From JAFDZO01 sp044226845 (GTDB lineage: Bacteria > Bacteroidota > Ignavibacteria > Tepidaquicellales > Tepidaquicellaceae), in the NCBI GenBank assembly GCA_044226845.1, contig JBGAGG010000001.1:186001-250000 (forward strand): DNA of 64,000 nt, given 5' to 3'. Under the pieces are notes generated by a model. The model was not told where the DNA came from and searched no databases. It worked only from the letters and a program-made list of their open reading frames with translations. Shown in pieces: positions 52,510-61,687 of the stretch (its first letter is position 1; each line of letters begins with the position of its first letter). A program made the translations under genes and the position numbers.

Positions 52510-52546
52510 AAAAATTGTTACTTACTATTTACTAATTGTTAACTGA

Positions 52547-54049
52547 CTACTGCTGTCTTATTCTTTCTCTCAGTTCATTTATATCGCTGAGAGTTTTATT
52601 GTTAGTCTTACACTGCTCTGATATCATGTTATATGCATAAAGCACTGTAGCGTGGTCCTTACCGCCAAAGTTCAAGCCGATTGACTGCAATGTATACGTT
52701 GTAAGTTCTTTTGCCAGGAACATAGCTGTCTGCCTTGCATACGCTACTTCCTTAGTTCTCTTCTTAGATAATATCTGATTCTCGGAAATATTGAAGTAAG
52801 CGGCTGCAGTAGATATTATAGATTCAATTGTAATGTTCTTTACTCTCTTCGCGCTGCCAACAACTCTGTGTATAACTTTCTCTGCAATATCTAAAGTAAT
52901 CTCACCTTTTTTACTGAACACACTTTCGCTTGTAATACCAACTATGCATCCTTCAATTGTTCTTATGCTGTCCTTTACGTTTGTAGCTATGTAATGAATT
53001 ACATCTTCCGGAGCGAACATCTGATATTCATCAAGTTTCTTTTTAATGATGGCGACTCTCATCTCCCAGCTTGGAGGCTGAATATCGATTGTAAGTCCCC
53101 ATTGAAATCTTGATATCAGTCTTTCTTCAATTCCCTGGATCTGATTTATGGGTTTATCACTCGAAAAAATAATATGTTTTCCTTCAGAGAAAAGAGAATT
53201 GAATATCTGATACATAAAATCCTGCGTCTTATCTTTTCCGCTGAGATTTTGTATATCATCGATTATTAATACATCCAATGATTTATAAAACGAATCAAGC
53301 TGCGAAGGGCTGCCTGCATTCTGAGAAATTCCTGCGCGGTTTTTACTGATGCTGTCTATAAATCTGTTTGTGAAGTCAGGTGTAGTTGTATAGAATATTT
53401 TTTTACTCGGATCTTTTCTTACTATTTCATTACCTATTGCATGGATAAGGTGTGTTTTGCCTAAACCTACTCCTCCGTAAACAAAGAAAGGATTGTAAGC
53501 TTTGCCGGGATTGTTTGTAATTGCGTAAGCAATTTCAACTGCAAGCTCATTGCTCTCACCTTTTACAAGATGCTCAAATGTGTATTTCTGATTTAGATTG
53601 TGTTCGTATTCTTCGGTTTGCTGAACAGGCTGCGGAATATCATGCCGGTAAAGATTCTGACGGATGTTATAAACATTGGCATCAGGTTTTGGCTCTTCCT
53701 TTTTAATTTCCGGAGCTGCTTCCTGAATAGAGTTTTTTATTTCGTACTGAAGTTTGCCGTTCTCGCCAAGCAGTCCGCTTGAGATAATATTTGAGATGAA
53801 CTTGTTGTATCTTTTTTCAATGATGCCGTAGTAATCTTCGCTCGGGACTGTAATAGTCAGTATACTGTTTTCAAAACTTTTCGGTTTTAAAATTGAGAAC
53901 CATGTTCTTATTTCGTTTTCCGGAATGTTATGTTTGAGTAAATCTAAAAAATTATTCCAAATCTCTTCGTGTTCAGCTAAAAAATCTTTTTTTATATCAG
54001 GATCGTTCTGTTTTTCTTGTACTAAAAGTGGAGTAGAGGAAGTGTGCAT
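52547..54049 (-). CDS. dnaA: Chromosomal replication initiator protein DnaA
   Basis: 500 residues. Domain I 'IWNNFLDLLKHNIPENEIRTWF', a variable linker to about residue 150, then the AAA+ domain with Walker A GGVGLGKTH near 193, Walker B LIIDDIQ near 257 and the Arg-rich 'ERLISRFQWGL'. Domain IV binds DNA: 'ARQTAMFLAKELTTYTLQSI' and 'FGGKDHATVLYA'. Most DnaA proteins have DHTT here; the DHAT variant may go with a changed box sequence. Unlike the usual dnaA-dnaN-recF order, its neighbours are recN and alr. Confidence 0.98.
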   Translation of the reverse strand: MHTSSTPLLVQEKQNDPDIKKDFLAEHEEIWNNFLDLLKHNIPENEIRTWFSILKPKSFENSILTITVPSEDYYGIIEKRYNKFISNIISSGLLGENGKLQYEIKNSIQEAAPEIKKEEPKPDANVYNIRQNLYRHDIPQPVQQTEEYEHNLNQKYTFEHLVKGESNELAVEIAYAITNNPGKAYNPFFVYGGVGLGKTHLIHAIGNEIVRKDPSKKIFYTTTPDFTNRFIDSISKNRAGISQNAGSPSQLDSFYKSLDVLIIDDIQNLSGKDKTQDFMYQIFNSLFSEGKHIIFSSDKPINQIQGIEERLISRFQWGLTIDIQPPSWEMRVAIIKKKLDEYQMFAPEDVIHYIATNVKDSIRTIEGCIVGITSESVFSKKGEITLDIAEKVIHRVVGSAKRVKNITIESIISTAAAYFNISENQILSKKRTKEVAYARQTAMFLAKELTTYTLQSIGLNFGGKDHATVLYAYNMISEQCKTNNKTLSDINELRERIRQQ

Positions 54050-54540
54050 TTAAATCTGTTTTTAAAAAATTATTAACAATTGAAAAATGGTTCAAAAATT
54101 ACTTTAAGTCATTGTTCCGGATTTAACCGGAATTTCCCCTAATTCTTAAAAGCTGTTCACAGCTTTTAAGCCCTGCAAAGTATTGATTTTAGCAGGTTAA
54201 AACGAAGAATACAAAGTTATTAACAACGATTGTTAACAATTTTATATTCGTAATACAGTATTTAGAAATTGTTTGGTGTGATGAAAAAGTTATTAACAAA
54301 GTTCTAACAGAAGAGTGTGTTTAAAATTTTCATACTAATATTACCAAAACCTTTTTATACTGTCAAGAAAAAATTATAAGATTTGCAAAATAATTTTTTT
54401 CTCCTATGAAACCTCTGCAAAATATTTTAAAAATAATTTTATATAAATGTAAAAATTTTTATTGCTTTCCCTTACAGTCAGCAAAATATAAAAATTAATC
54501 AATTCTTTTTAATTTTTACTTTAAGTAAGTTTGCTAACAT
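54050..54540. promoter_or_regulatory. 491-nt dnaA-alr divergent intergenic region with DnaA-box-like repeats
   Basis: No gene found. It holds three exact TTATTAACA sequences (54070-54078, 54217-54225, 54290-54298) and one palindromic TTGTTAACAA (54230-54239), all on the plus strand and resembling DnaA boxes (TTATNCACA) with A in place of the first C of CACA. They probably bind DnaA for autoregulation and/or form the second half of a split origin. A separate hairpin-like pair AAAAGCTG / CAGCTTTT occurs near 54148-54168. The right part, next to alr, is AT-rich with no clear promoter. Confidence 0.5.
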
Positions 54541-55722
54541 ATGGGTAAGAAAAGCATGCAGGTTTTAATCAATGATTCGTATGCGGAAATTGATTTAAAA
54601 GCTCTCAAAAATAACTTCTTTATTGTTAAAAAGCTATTTTCAAAAAGCTCTTCTAAAAGAAATATTAACAATAAATTTATCTGTTCTATAGTAAAAGCTG
54701 ATGCTTACGGGCACGGAATGTTAAGGTGCGCCGAAGAACTGGCTTTAGCCGGAACAGATTTCCTCGGAACAGCCGACTACTCGGAATCTCTTCGACTTTC
54801 TGCTTATTTAAAAACAAAAAAGATAAATACTCCTGTTTTTTGCATGGGAACGCTTCCTACTTCAAAATCCTATCTGGAAGTAATAGCAAATGAGAATTTC
54901 CATTATACAATAGTTGATGTAAATGATGCAAAAATGCTGAATTCTGTTGCAAAGTCGTTCAATAAGACGCTAAATGTTCAAATTCAGGTAGATTCCGGTA
55001 TGAACAGAGTTGGTTTCCCGATCGAAAGCGCATACGAAGCGATTGAAGAAATTCTGAAATTAAAAAATTTAAATGTTGTCGGTATTTACTCTCATTTTGC
55101 CACAAGTGAAATTCCGCATCATAAATTTGCCGTTAGACAAGTAAACGCTTTCAAGAATTTTTTACACGAGGCAGAGGCAAACCTTCACAAGTTTGAATAT
55201 AAACATATCTCCAATACAGGCGGAGTATTTAATCACAACGACGATACTTTCAATTTTATAAGGCCGGGAATTTCATTGTACGGCTATTATCCTGATGATG
55301 AATATTATGATATCAAAACAGGGTTAAAGCCTGTAATGAATTTTAAATCGAAAGTAAGATTTATTAAGAAAGTCCCAAAAGGAAAAAGCATTTCTTACGG
55401 CAGAAGATATTTTACGGATAAAGATACTTATATAGCATCAATACCTGTCGGATACGGAGACGGCTATCCCCGCTCGCTTACAAATAAAGGTGAAGTGATT
55501 ATTAAAAAGAAAAAATATGACATCGTGGGAACGGTTTGCATGGACTGGGTTATGATTGACATCGGACCAAACCCTGAAGTAAAGATAAACGATGAAGTAA
55601 TTTTGTTCGGAGCGGAGTATCCTGTGTACGAAGTTGCAAAACACAGCGGTACAATTCCTTACGAAATCACCAGCAATATCACGCAAAGAATTCCGAGAAT
55701 TTATATTAACAAAAGCAGATAA
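54541..55722 (+). CDS. alr: Alanine racemase
   Basis: 393 residues. The PLP-binding Lys is in VKADAYGHG near residue 51. The second catalytic Tyr region is 'SIPVGYGDGYPR' near 300, and further family marks are 'QVDSGMNRVGF', 'HISNTGG', 'RPGISLYGYYP' and 'GTVCMDWVMIDI'. It converts L-alanine to D-alanine for peptidoglycan in the cytoplasm. The start at 54541 adds about 15 residues before the conserved 'YAEIDLKALKNNF'; an ATG at 54556 is possible. Divergent from dnaA. Confidence 0.97.
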   Translation: MGKKSMQVLINDSYAEIDLKALKNNFFIVKKLFSKSSSKRNINNKFICSIVKADAYGHGMLRCAEELALAGTDFLGTADYSESLRLSAYLKTKKINTPVFCMGTLPTSKSYLEVIANENFHYTIVDVNDAKMLNSVAKSFNKTLNVQIQVDSGMNRVGFPIESAYEAIEEILKLKNLNVVGIYSHFATSEIPHHKFAVRQVNAFKNFLHEAEANLHKFEYKHISNTGGVFNHNDDTFNFIRPGISLYGYYPDDEYYDIKTGLKPVMNFKSKVRFIKKVPKGKSISYGRRYFTDKDTYIASIPVGYGDGYPRSLTNKGEVIIKKKKYDIVGTVCMDWVMIDIGPNPEVKINDEVILFGAEYPVYEVAKHSGTIPYEITSNITQRIPRIYINKSR

Positions 55723-55759
55723 TTTTACTATTTTATATACGGCTCTTTGAATACGAAAA

Positions 55760-57994
55760 ATGAAGAATAAAGAATACCTCAATATTGTTTTTAACAAACT
55801 CTACCTTTTACTGAAGTCATACGACCTCGCCGCAAAAGATTTACATCTCGTTAATAATACTTTCAAATTCATTTTAAACTCAGATAATATTTTACGTGAC
55901 TTGTTCGTGCTATCCTCGGTGAATAAGCTCGATGCATTTGTGAATTATGTTCTTTTTATATTAAAAAAAGTTGATGAAGAAAAGATAAATTATAATAATC
56001 TCTCCTATAATATAGATGCTGACTCGAAATATCTTGAAAAGGAAATAATAAATTATTTCTCAGTTGAGCCGAAGAAGATAGCAGAGAAGGAAATTAAGAA
56101 ACCGGAAATTACAAAGCCGCTTACCAAGGATATAGAAGTTGTTGATGAATATATAGATGAAACTATCGCTGATTTTTATAATAATACGGATGATGATACG
56201 GATAACATTATTACCGATGAAAACTTTATTTCAAAAAGAAATAATCTTGAGCTTGTTGAAGTAGAAAGGAACGATGAAGATCTTAACGCAGTTTTTAATC
56301 TGCCGGAAACTAATTCCATAGAAGAGTCATTAGTTGAAAATGAAATAGCCGAGCCAATTCCTGAAAGTTATTCCAATGAAAGCGATGTAAATGATTTCAG
56401 CAGTTATGATGAAAATATTATAAATGAAAATGAGTTTAAATCAGAAGCTGAGAAGTTTACAGAAGAAACTGTTGCTGCAGATTATGATGTGAATACAATT
56501 TCAGAGGAGAAAGAAACTGCTGCGCAATCCGATAACTCATACTGGGATGCCGTAGAAGATGAATTAATTGATGAAGCAATTGAAGAAAAGACTGCAGAAA
56601 TTTACGAGGAAGAAGCAGAAGAGATATCCGAGGAAAAACCGGTTATTGAAGATACGGCGGATAAGATAATTGAAGCTATAGAACAAAAAACTGAAATAAC
56701 CGCAGAAGAAAAATTAAGAGAAGAATTAAAAGATTCAGAAACAGAAAATAAGCAAAAAGATTTAATAGAATATGCAGAGGATGTAATTGAAGAAAATAAA
56801 CCCGAGACGAAGGAAATAGTTTTAGAAAAAATTGAAACGGTTCAGGAAGAAATGCTTTTTGACGCTCTCGAATTAAATGAGAACGAATTTAAAGAAAGTA
56901 TAACTTCACCGGAAGAACAAAAGAAAGAAATTGTAGAAGAAAAATTAATCGAGGAAAGCGTAGAAAGGGAAAACGAACAGATTGCAGCCTCTCTGAAGGA
57001 AGAAAACAAGAAGGAAGAGAAAAAAGAAATAGGAGATTACTTTGAAGAAAAAATATCCCAAGAAAATACTGAAAAGAAGACAGAAGAGAAAATAAAGGAA
57101 CAGAAGGAAGAAAACATTGAGCAGGCAAATGAAGAATTTATCCAATATGAGAATTATGTTCTTCGCACTAATGGTGAGCTGAAGTTTGACTTTGAGCGCA
57201 TGATGGAGTTTGCCAAGCGCCTCAATAAAAACTACGATGAAAGAAATTTAATTATAAAAGATGTAATAGATAAAACTTCGTTCTTAGAAAACTGCTCGCG
57301 GGAACTCTCACTGGAAGTAATAACAAATATTTATGAGACCTTTAAACTTTCATTCGAAAAAATTTCTGATGGCAAGTACGACTTATCGGAAGAGACATTA
57401 ACAATATTTATTGAAAGTCTCTCGCTGGTTGAAAGTTTATTAAAGGGCGATGATTATCTTGCTTATGATACTTTAATAAAATCTTTAGATAAGCTCCGCA
57501 AGAGTTTATTAAAAGAGAAAAAGCAGAAAGTACAGGCTGAGCAGAAACAGAGCGATGAAAAATCCGCCGAAAGTCTCCTCTCAAATCTGTATCCCGATGA
57601 ACATAAACTTTTCATTGCAAATAATATCAGAAGAAAAATTTCCGATATTGAAAAAATATTCAACTCTCTGAACGACATCGACAGCAATTATGTTCAGATA
57701 GAAGCATTGAACATATTAATATCCAACCTGAATAATTTTAAAGAGCTTGTTGGATATGCGAACACGATTCAGCTGGTATCGCTTGCAAAAGTAGCCGAGG
57801 GCGGATATATATTAATTAAATATCTGCAGAACTACCGAAAGGACCCCACGGAAGAGATCTGGAAGGAAACGTTCAAATACATAATTTATGTAATGCGTCT
57901 TCTAATAATTAATAAACCTGTTGAGGATCTTGACCTGTTTATTTCTTATCTGAATGAGCCAATAAAAATTTATCTTTCAAAAGAAAACAAATAA
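55760..57994 (+). CDS. Large Glu-rich hypothetical protein, 744 aa
   Basis: Not recognised. No signal peptide or membrane segment. Residues 1 to about 110 form a small helical region; about 120-460 is extremely rich in Glu, with Lys, Ile, Asn and Asp, low in complexity and probably disordered or coiled-coil. From about 465 to 744 a folded helical domain resumes ('ELKFDFERMMEFAKRLNK', 'RELSLEVITNIYETFKLSF', 'IKYLQNYRKDPTEEIW'). Acidic regions of this kind can bind basic partners or act as scaffolds; that is speculation. It lies between alr and manC on the same strand with gaps of 37 and 24 nt. Confidence 0.8.
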   Translation: MKNKEYLNIVFNKLYLLLKSYDLAAKDLHLVNNTFKFILNSDNILRDLFVLSSVNKLDAFVNYVLFILKKVDEEKINYNNLSYNIDADSKYLEKEIINYFSVEPKKIAEKEIKKPEITKPLTKDIEVVDEYIDETIADFYNNTDDDTDNIITDENFISKRNNLELVEVERNDEDLNAVFNLPETNSIEESLVENEIAEPIPESYSNESDVNDFSSYDENIINENEFKSEAEKFTEETVAADYDVNTISEEKETAAQSDNSYWDAVEDELIDEAIEEKTAEIYEEEAEEISEEKPVIEDTADKIIEAIEQKTEITAEEKLREELKDSETENKQKDLIEYAEDVIEENKPETKEIVLEKIETVQEEMLFDALELNENEFKESITSPEEQKKEIVEEKLIEESVERENEQIAASLKEENKKEEKKEIGDYFEEKISQENTEKKTEEKIKEQKEENIEQANEEFIQYENYVLRTNGELKFDFERMMEFAKRLNKNYDERNLIIKDVIDKTSFLENCSRELSLEVITNIYETFKLSFEKISDGKYDLSEETLTIFIESLSLVESLLKGDDYLAYDTLIKSLDKLRKSLLKEKKQKVQAEQKQSDEKSAESLLSNLYPDEHKLFIANNIRRKISDIEKIFNSLNDIDSNYVQIEALNILISNLNNFKELVGYANTIQLVSLAKVAEGGYILIKYLQNYRKDPTEEIWKETFKYIIYVMRLLIINKPVEDLDLFISYLNEPIKIYLSKENK

Positions 57995-58018
57995 TTTTTA
58001 ACTTTAAACTCCTACTGA

Positions 58019-59107
58019 ATGAATAATTACGCTGTTATTATGGCAGGCGGAGCCGGAACAAGGTTCTGGCCAAAGGGCACAAGCAAACTGCCGAAACAAT
58101 TTCTAAACGTCTCACATGAAGTTGATACGATGGTGCAGCAAACGTATAAACGTCTTGTAGAATTTATTCCTGCACAAAATATTTTCGTTGTTACAAATGC
58201 AAACCATAAAAATGAAGTCCGCAAGCAGCTTCCGCATTTGCCTGAGCATAATGTTATTGCCGAGCCAATAGGAAGAAACACTGCTCCATGCATTGGTCTT
58301 GCAAGTTTGTTCATTCAGCAGTTTGACCCAAAAGCTAATGTACTTGTTGTTCCGTCGGACCACTTAATAAAAGATACAAAAGAGTTTAAAAGAATTATGA
58401 CTGCCGGCTTAAAGTTTGTTCACGAGCATGGAGGTATTATTACACTAGGTATTACCCCAACGCATCCTGAAACAGGCTACGGATATATTCAATTTAATCC
58501 CGATGAATCTATAGATGAACCGGATGGTCCGGAAAAAATTTATAAGGTTAAAACCTTTGCCGAGAAGCCAAACCTTGAAGTCGCAAAATCATTTCTTGCC
58601 AGCGGTGACTTTTTGTGGAACAGCGGTATGTTTATTTTCAGAGCTGATACAATGATGGATGAAATGAAAATTTCACTCGCAGATGTATATGAATCGTTAA
58701 TGAAACTTGTTCCTGTTCTTCGTTCAAAAGATTTTGATAAGACGCTTGAAATGGTTTACTCGCAAATCAAAAGCATTTCGATTGACTACGGCATTATGGA
58801 GAAATCATCCAGCGTTTATACGATCAAAAGTGATTTCGGCTGGAACGACGTAGGCTCATGGGACGAGATTTATAACATCTCGGAAAAAGATTCAGAAGGT
58901 AACGTAAAGAAAGGAAGAACGGTTACGATTAATTCTAAAAATAATTTAATCATTAACGACCAGAAAATAGCAGCGTTAATTGGTGTTGAAGATTTATTAG
59001 TGATTGATACAGATAACGGTTTGCTTATCTGCAAGCGTGGAGACTCGCAGTCAGTGAAGGAAGTTGTAGAATATCTCAGAAGAAAAAACTTAGACCAGTT
59101 TCTATAA
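58019..59107 (+). CDS. manC: Mannose-1-phosphate guanylyltransferase
   Basis: 362 residues, the short form without a fused isomerase. The nucleotide-binding start 'MAGGAGTRFWPKG' is followed by KQFL, 'EPIGRNTAPCIGLA' (typical of mannose-1-P guanylyltransferases), 'VPSDHLI', 'GYGYIQF', 'FAEKPNLEVAKSFLASGDFLWNSGMF' and 'SDFGWNDVGSWDE'. It makes GDP-mannose from GTP and mannose-1-phosphate for surface glycans. The start is ATG at 58019. A hairpin follows at 59122. Confidence 0.96.
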   Translation: MNNYAVIMAGGAGTRFWPKGTSKLPKQFLNVSHEVDTMVQQTYKRLVEFIPAQNIFVVTNANHKNEVRKQLPHLPEHNVIAEPIGRNTAPCIGLASLFIQQFDPKANVLVVPSDHLIKDTKEFKRIMTAGLKFVHEHGGIITLGITPTHPETGYGYIQFNPDESIDEPDGPEKIYKVKTFAEKPNLEVAKSFLASGDFLWNSGMFIFRADTMMDEMKISLADVYESLMKLVPVLRSKDFDKTLEMVYSQIKSISIDYGIMEKSSSVYTIKSDFGWNDVGSWDEIYNISEKDSEGNVKKGRTVTINSKNNLIINDQKIAALIGVEDLLVIDTDNGLLICKRGDSQSVKEVVEYLRRKNLDQFL

Positions 59108-59121
59108 ATATTTTTTAAATT

Positions 59122-59148
59122 CCCTCCCTTAATAAGGGAGGGTTTATT
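59122..59148 (+). terminator. Hairpin terminator after manC
   Basis: 9-bp stem CCCTCCCTT / AAGGGAGGG with a 3-nt loop, then TTTATT. It lies 15 nt after the stop of manC. The T-run is short, so termination may be weak. Confidence 0.65.
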
Positions 59149-59250
59149 CCTTCCATAATTCCATTTCATTTTTTCTTCATTTTTTCTCTTATTCTTTCCT
59201 ATTAATTTTGTTTAGAAGGCAAAATAATTGCCGCTTAAAAAGGATAGAAT

Positions 59251-59649
59251 ATGAAAATCGATCATTTGGGCATAGCTGTTAAATCTCTGGAACAATCCGT
59301 TCCTGTTTTTGAAAAAATATTCGGAGTACACGCTTCTCCTATGGAACATGTTGCAGACCAAAAGGTAAATGTAAGGAAACTGCATTTAACAAATTGTGAT
59401 CTTGAACTGCTCGAAGGCACGGCGCCGGATTCTCCTATTTCAAAATTCATCGAAAAAAAGGGCGAGGGAATTCATCACTGTTCGTTCGGAGTAAATGATA
59501 TAATTGATAAATTATATCACCTGGATAATGCAGGCATCAATTTAATTGATAAGACTCCTAAGACAGGAGCAGATGATATGCTGATAGCTTTTCTGCATCC
59601 GAAGTCCACGGCAGGAATTCTGATGGAGCTTTCGCAAAAAAAATCTTAA
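59251..59649 (+). CDS. mce: Methylmalonyl-CoA epimerase
   Basis: 132 residues of the VOC fold, standard for the epimerase. 'KIDHLGIAVKSLEQSVPVFEKIFG' carries the first metal His; 'LTNCDLELLEG', 'GEGIHHCSFGVNDI' and 'AGILMELSQ' carry the other metal ligands and the catalytic Glu. It interconverts the R and S forms of methylmalonyl-CoA in the propionyl-CoA route. No mutase or carboxylase gene is in the window. Confidence 0.94.
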   Translation: MKIDHLGIAVKSLEQSVPVFEKIFGVHASPMEHVADQKVNVRKLHLTNCDLELLEGTAPDSPISKFIEKKGEGIHHCSFGVNDIIDKLYHLDNAGINLIDKTPKTGADDMLIAFLHPKSTAGILMELSQKKS

Positions 59650-59708
59650 CATAAGATTTATTTAAGAAATCTTATTGCAGAAAAACTGATTATATGTAAT
59701 ACAACAGG

Positions 59709-61628
59709 ATGGAAGAAATAAAAATAAATACAGAGCTCTCTACTAAACTTGAAAATCTTCCTTCCACACCCGGAGTATATCAGTTTAAAGATGCGAAAGG
59801 TTCTCTGTTATATGTAGGCAAGGCAAAGATATTAAAGAACCGTGTGCGGCAATATTTTCAGTCTAGACCGCAGCAATCGAGCCGGCTTGCAACGATGATT
59901 TCTAAAATCCGTGATGTGGAAATTATCACAACGGATACGGAAGTAGAGGCATTAATACTTGAGCTTAATTTAATAAATGAGCTGAAGCCGAAGTATAATG
60001 TAAATTTTAAAGATGATAAATCTTACCCCTATATTGTAATTACAAACGAACCCTACCCGAGAGTTTTCCCCACAAGAAAAAAGCGTTCAGACGGCTCAAG
60101 ATATTTCGGGCCGTATACCGATGTGAAGAATATGCGTTTTGCTTTGAAGTCGATCCGCGATATTTTTATGATACGCTCATGCAGCTTGAACCTTACAGAT
60201 GAAAATATTTCTAAAGGAAAATTCAAAGTCTGTCTGGATTACCACATAAAAAAATGTGAAGGACCCTGCGAAGGATTAGTATCACGCGAAGATTATAATA
60301 CAATGATAGATGAAGTTGCAAAGCTTTTAAACGGAAAAACTTCGTCACTCCTGAAAGAAATGAATCAGCGCATGAATTTTTATGCCTCGGAAATGCTTTT
60401 TGAAAAAGCTGCAAAGCTGCGCGATAAAATAAATGCAGTTGATGTATACTCATCTAAGCAAAAAATGGTCGATGATGAAGTTATCGATAAAGATATTTTT
60501 GCATTTGAAAGGCAGGATAACGACGGCTGCGGAATGGTATTAAAAATCAGGGACGGGAAAGTTATAGGTAAGACACACTTCTATATGAATAATGTTTTAG
60601 AGAAGTCCGATGAAGAGATACTGGAAAATCTTTTAATGGAGTATTATAATAAAACAGATTTTATACCGGATGAAATTTATTTGCAGAACGAACTTGAAAA
60701 TCCCGATACGGTGAAAGACTGGCTGGAGAAGAGAAAAACTTCCAGAGTGGATTTTGTAATTCCAAAGATCGGCGAGAAGTATAAGCTTGTCTTCATGGTG
60801 AAAAAGAATGCCAGGCTGATGCTTGATGAACTGATTTTATCTAAGATGAAAAGAGATTTTACGCCGCCTTCACTGGATGCGCTTAAAAGAGACTTGAAGC
60901 TGACGAAACTACCTAGGAGAATTGAATGTTATGATATATCACATATACAAGGTACGGATACTGTTGCTTCTATGGTCGTATTTTTTGACGGCAAGCCGAA
61001 GAAATCAGATTACAGGAAATTCAAAATACAGTCCGTCTCCAATGAAACAGGGCAGCCCGATGATTTTCTCTCTATGAGAGAAGTGATATTCAGAAGATTT
61101 AAAAGATATGTTGAGCAGGAAGAAAAACAAAAAGATGAACCGGCCGAAGGAAAAAATGAAAATAAAAAGACGGATGAATCTTTTTCAAGTGTTCCCGATC
61201 TGGTAATTATCGACGGGGGAAAAGGTCAGCTTTCATCGGCAGTGCAGGTGCTTGACGATTTAGGAATAAAAGGTTTAAACATAATAGGATTAGCAAAAAG
61301 ATTGGAAGAAGTTTTTTTACCGGGTGATACTGATCCGCAGACAATACCAAAAACTTCCAGCGGGTTAAAGTTGCTGCAGCGAGTAAGAGATGAAGCTCAC
61401 AGGTTTGCAGTAACGTTCCATAAAAGCCTGCGTGATAAAAGAACTTTAACATCGGAATTAACATCTGTACCCGGCGTAGGTGATAAACTTGCTAAGAAGT
61501 TGTTAACTCAATTCGGCTCAGTTGAGATGATTAAAGAAAAAATAAACAGTGATTTTGAAACAATTGAAAAAACCATAGGAAAGAAATTATCTTTTTCATT
61601 AAAAAATTATTTTTTTCCTACTACGTAA
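59709..61628 (+). CDS. uvrC: Excinuclease ABC subunit C
   Basis: 639 residues. The GIY-YIG nuclease at the N-terminus is seen as 'TPGVYQFKDAKGSLLYVGKAKILKNRVRQYF', the Cys patch as 'VCLDYHIKKCEGPCEG', and the UVR motif follows around residue 220. The C-terminal RNase H-like nuclease has 'ECYDISHIQGTD' and 'DLVIIDGGKGQL', and a helix-hairpin-helix pair follows in 'ELTSVPGVGDKLAKKLLTQF'. It makes both incisions in nucleotide excision repair together with UvrB; mfd of the same pathway is at 13.8 kb. A short Lys/Glu insertion ('EEKQKDEPAEGKNENKKTDE') is seen near residue 475. Confidence 0.97.
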   Translation: MEEIKINTELSTKLENLPSTPGVYQFKDAKGSLLYVGKAKILKNRVRQYFQSRPQQSSRLATMISKIRDVEIITTDTEVEALILELNLINELKPKYNVNFKDDKSYPYIVITNEPYPRVFPTRKKRSDGSRYFGPYTDVKNMRFALKSIRDIFMIRSCSLNLTDENISKGKFKVCLDYHIKKCEGPCEGLVSREDYNTMIDEVAKLLNGKTSSLLKEMNQRMNFYASEMLFEKAAKLRDKINAVDVYSSKQKMVDDEVIDKDIFAFERQDNDGCGMVLKIRDGKVIGKTHFYMNNVLEKSDEEILENLLMEYYNKTDFIPDEIYLQNELENPDTVKDWLEKRKTSRVDFVIPKIGEKYKLVFMVKKNARLMLDELILSKMKRDFTPPSLDALKRDLKLTKLPRRIECYDISHIQGTDTVASMVVFFDGKPKKSDYRKFKIQSVSNETGQPDDFLSMREVIFRRFKRYVEQEEKQKDEPAEGKNENKKTDESFSSVPDLVIIDGGKGQLSSAVQVLDDLGIKGLNIIGLAKRLEEVFLPGDTDPQTIPKTSSGLKLLQRVRDEAHRFAVTFHKSLRDKRTLTSELTSVPGVGDKLAKKLLTQFGSVEMIKEKINSDFETIEKTIGKKLSFSLKNYFFPTT

Positions 61629-61687
61629 AAATTATTCTATTTATATTTTTTTATAAATTTCACTTCACAAAACTAAAATAAAACACC

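Larger units (their letters stand above)
51930..52546. other. 617-nt non-coding region between recN and dnaA, candidate replication origin
   Basis: No gene found. The region is very AT-rich. At 51991-52014 there are eight consecutive triplets that all fit [T/A]A[G/A], the DnaA-trio pattern, followed at its 3' side by ATGTTAACA (52017), TTGTTAACA (52117) and TTATGAACA (52199), which are DnaA-box-like. A 13-nt direct repeat TTTAAAAGAAGTA occurs at 51989 and 52064. The sequence CCGTAAAATG also occurs twice in the right half. A perfect 9-bp hairpin (TCCCTATTA/TAATAGGGA) lies at 52423-52444 and a terminator at 52476-52509. Origin function is inferred. Confidence 0.5.
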
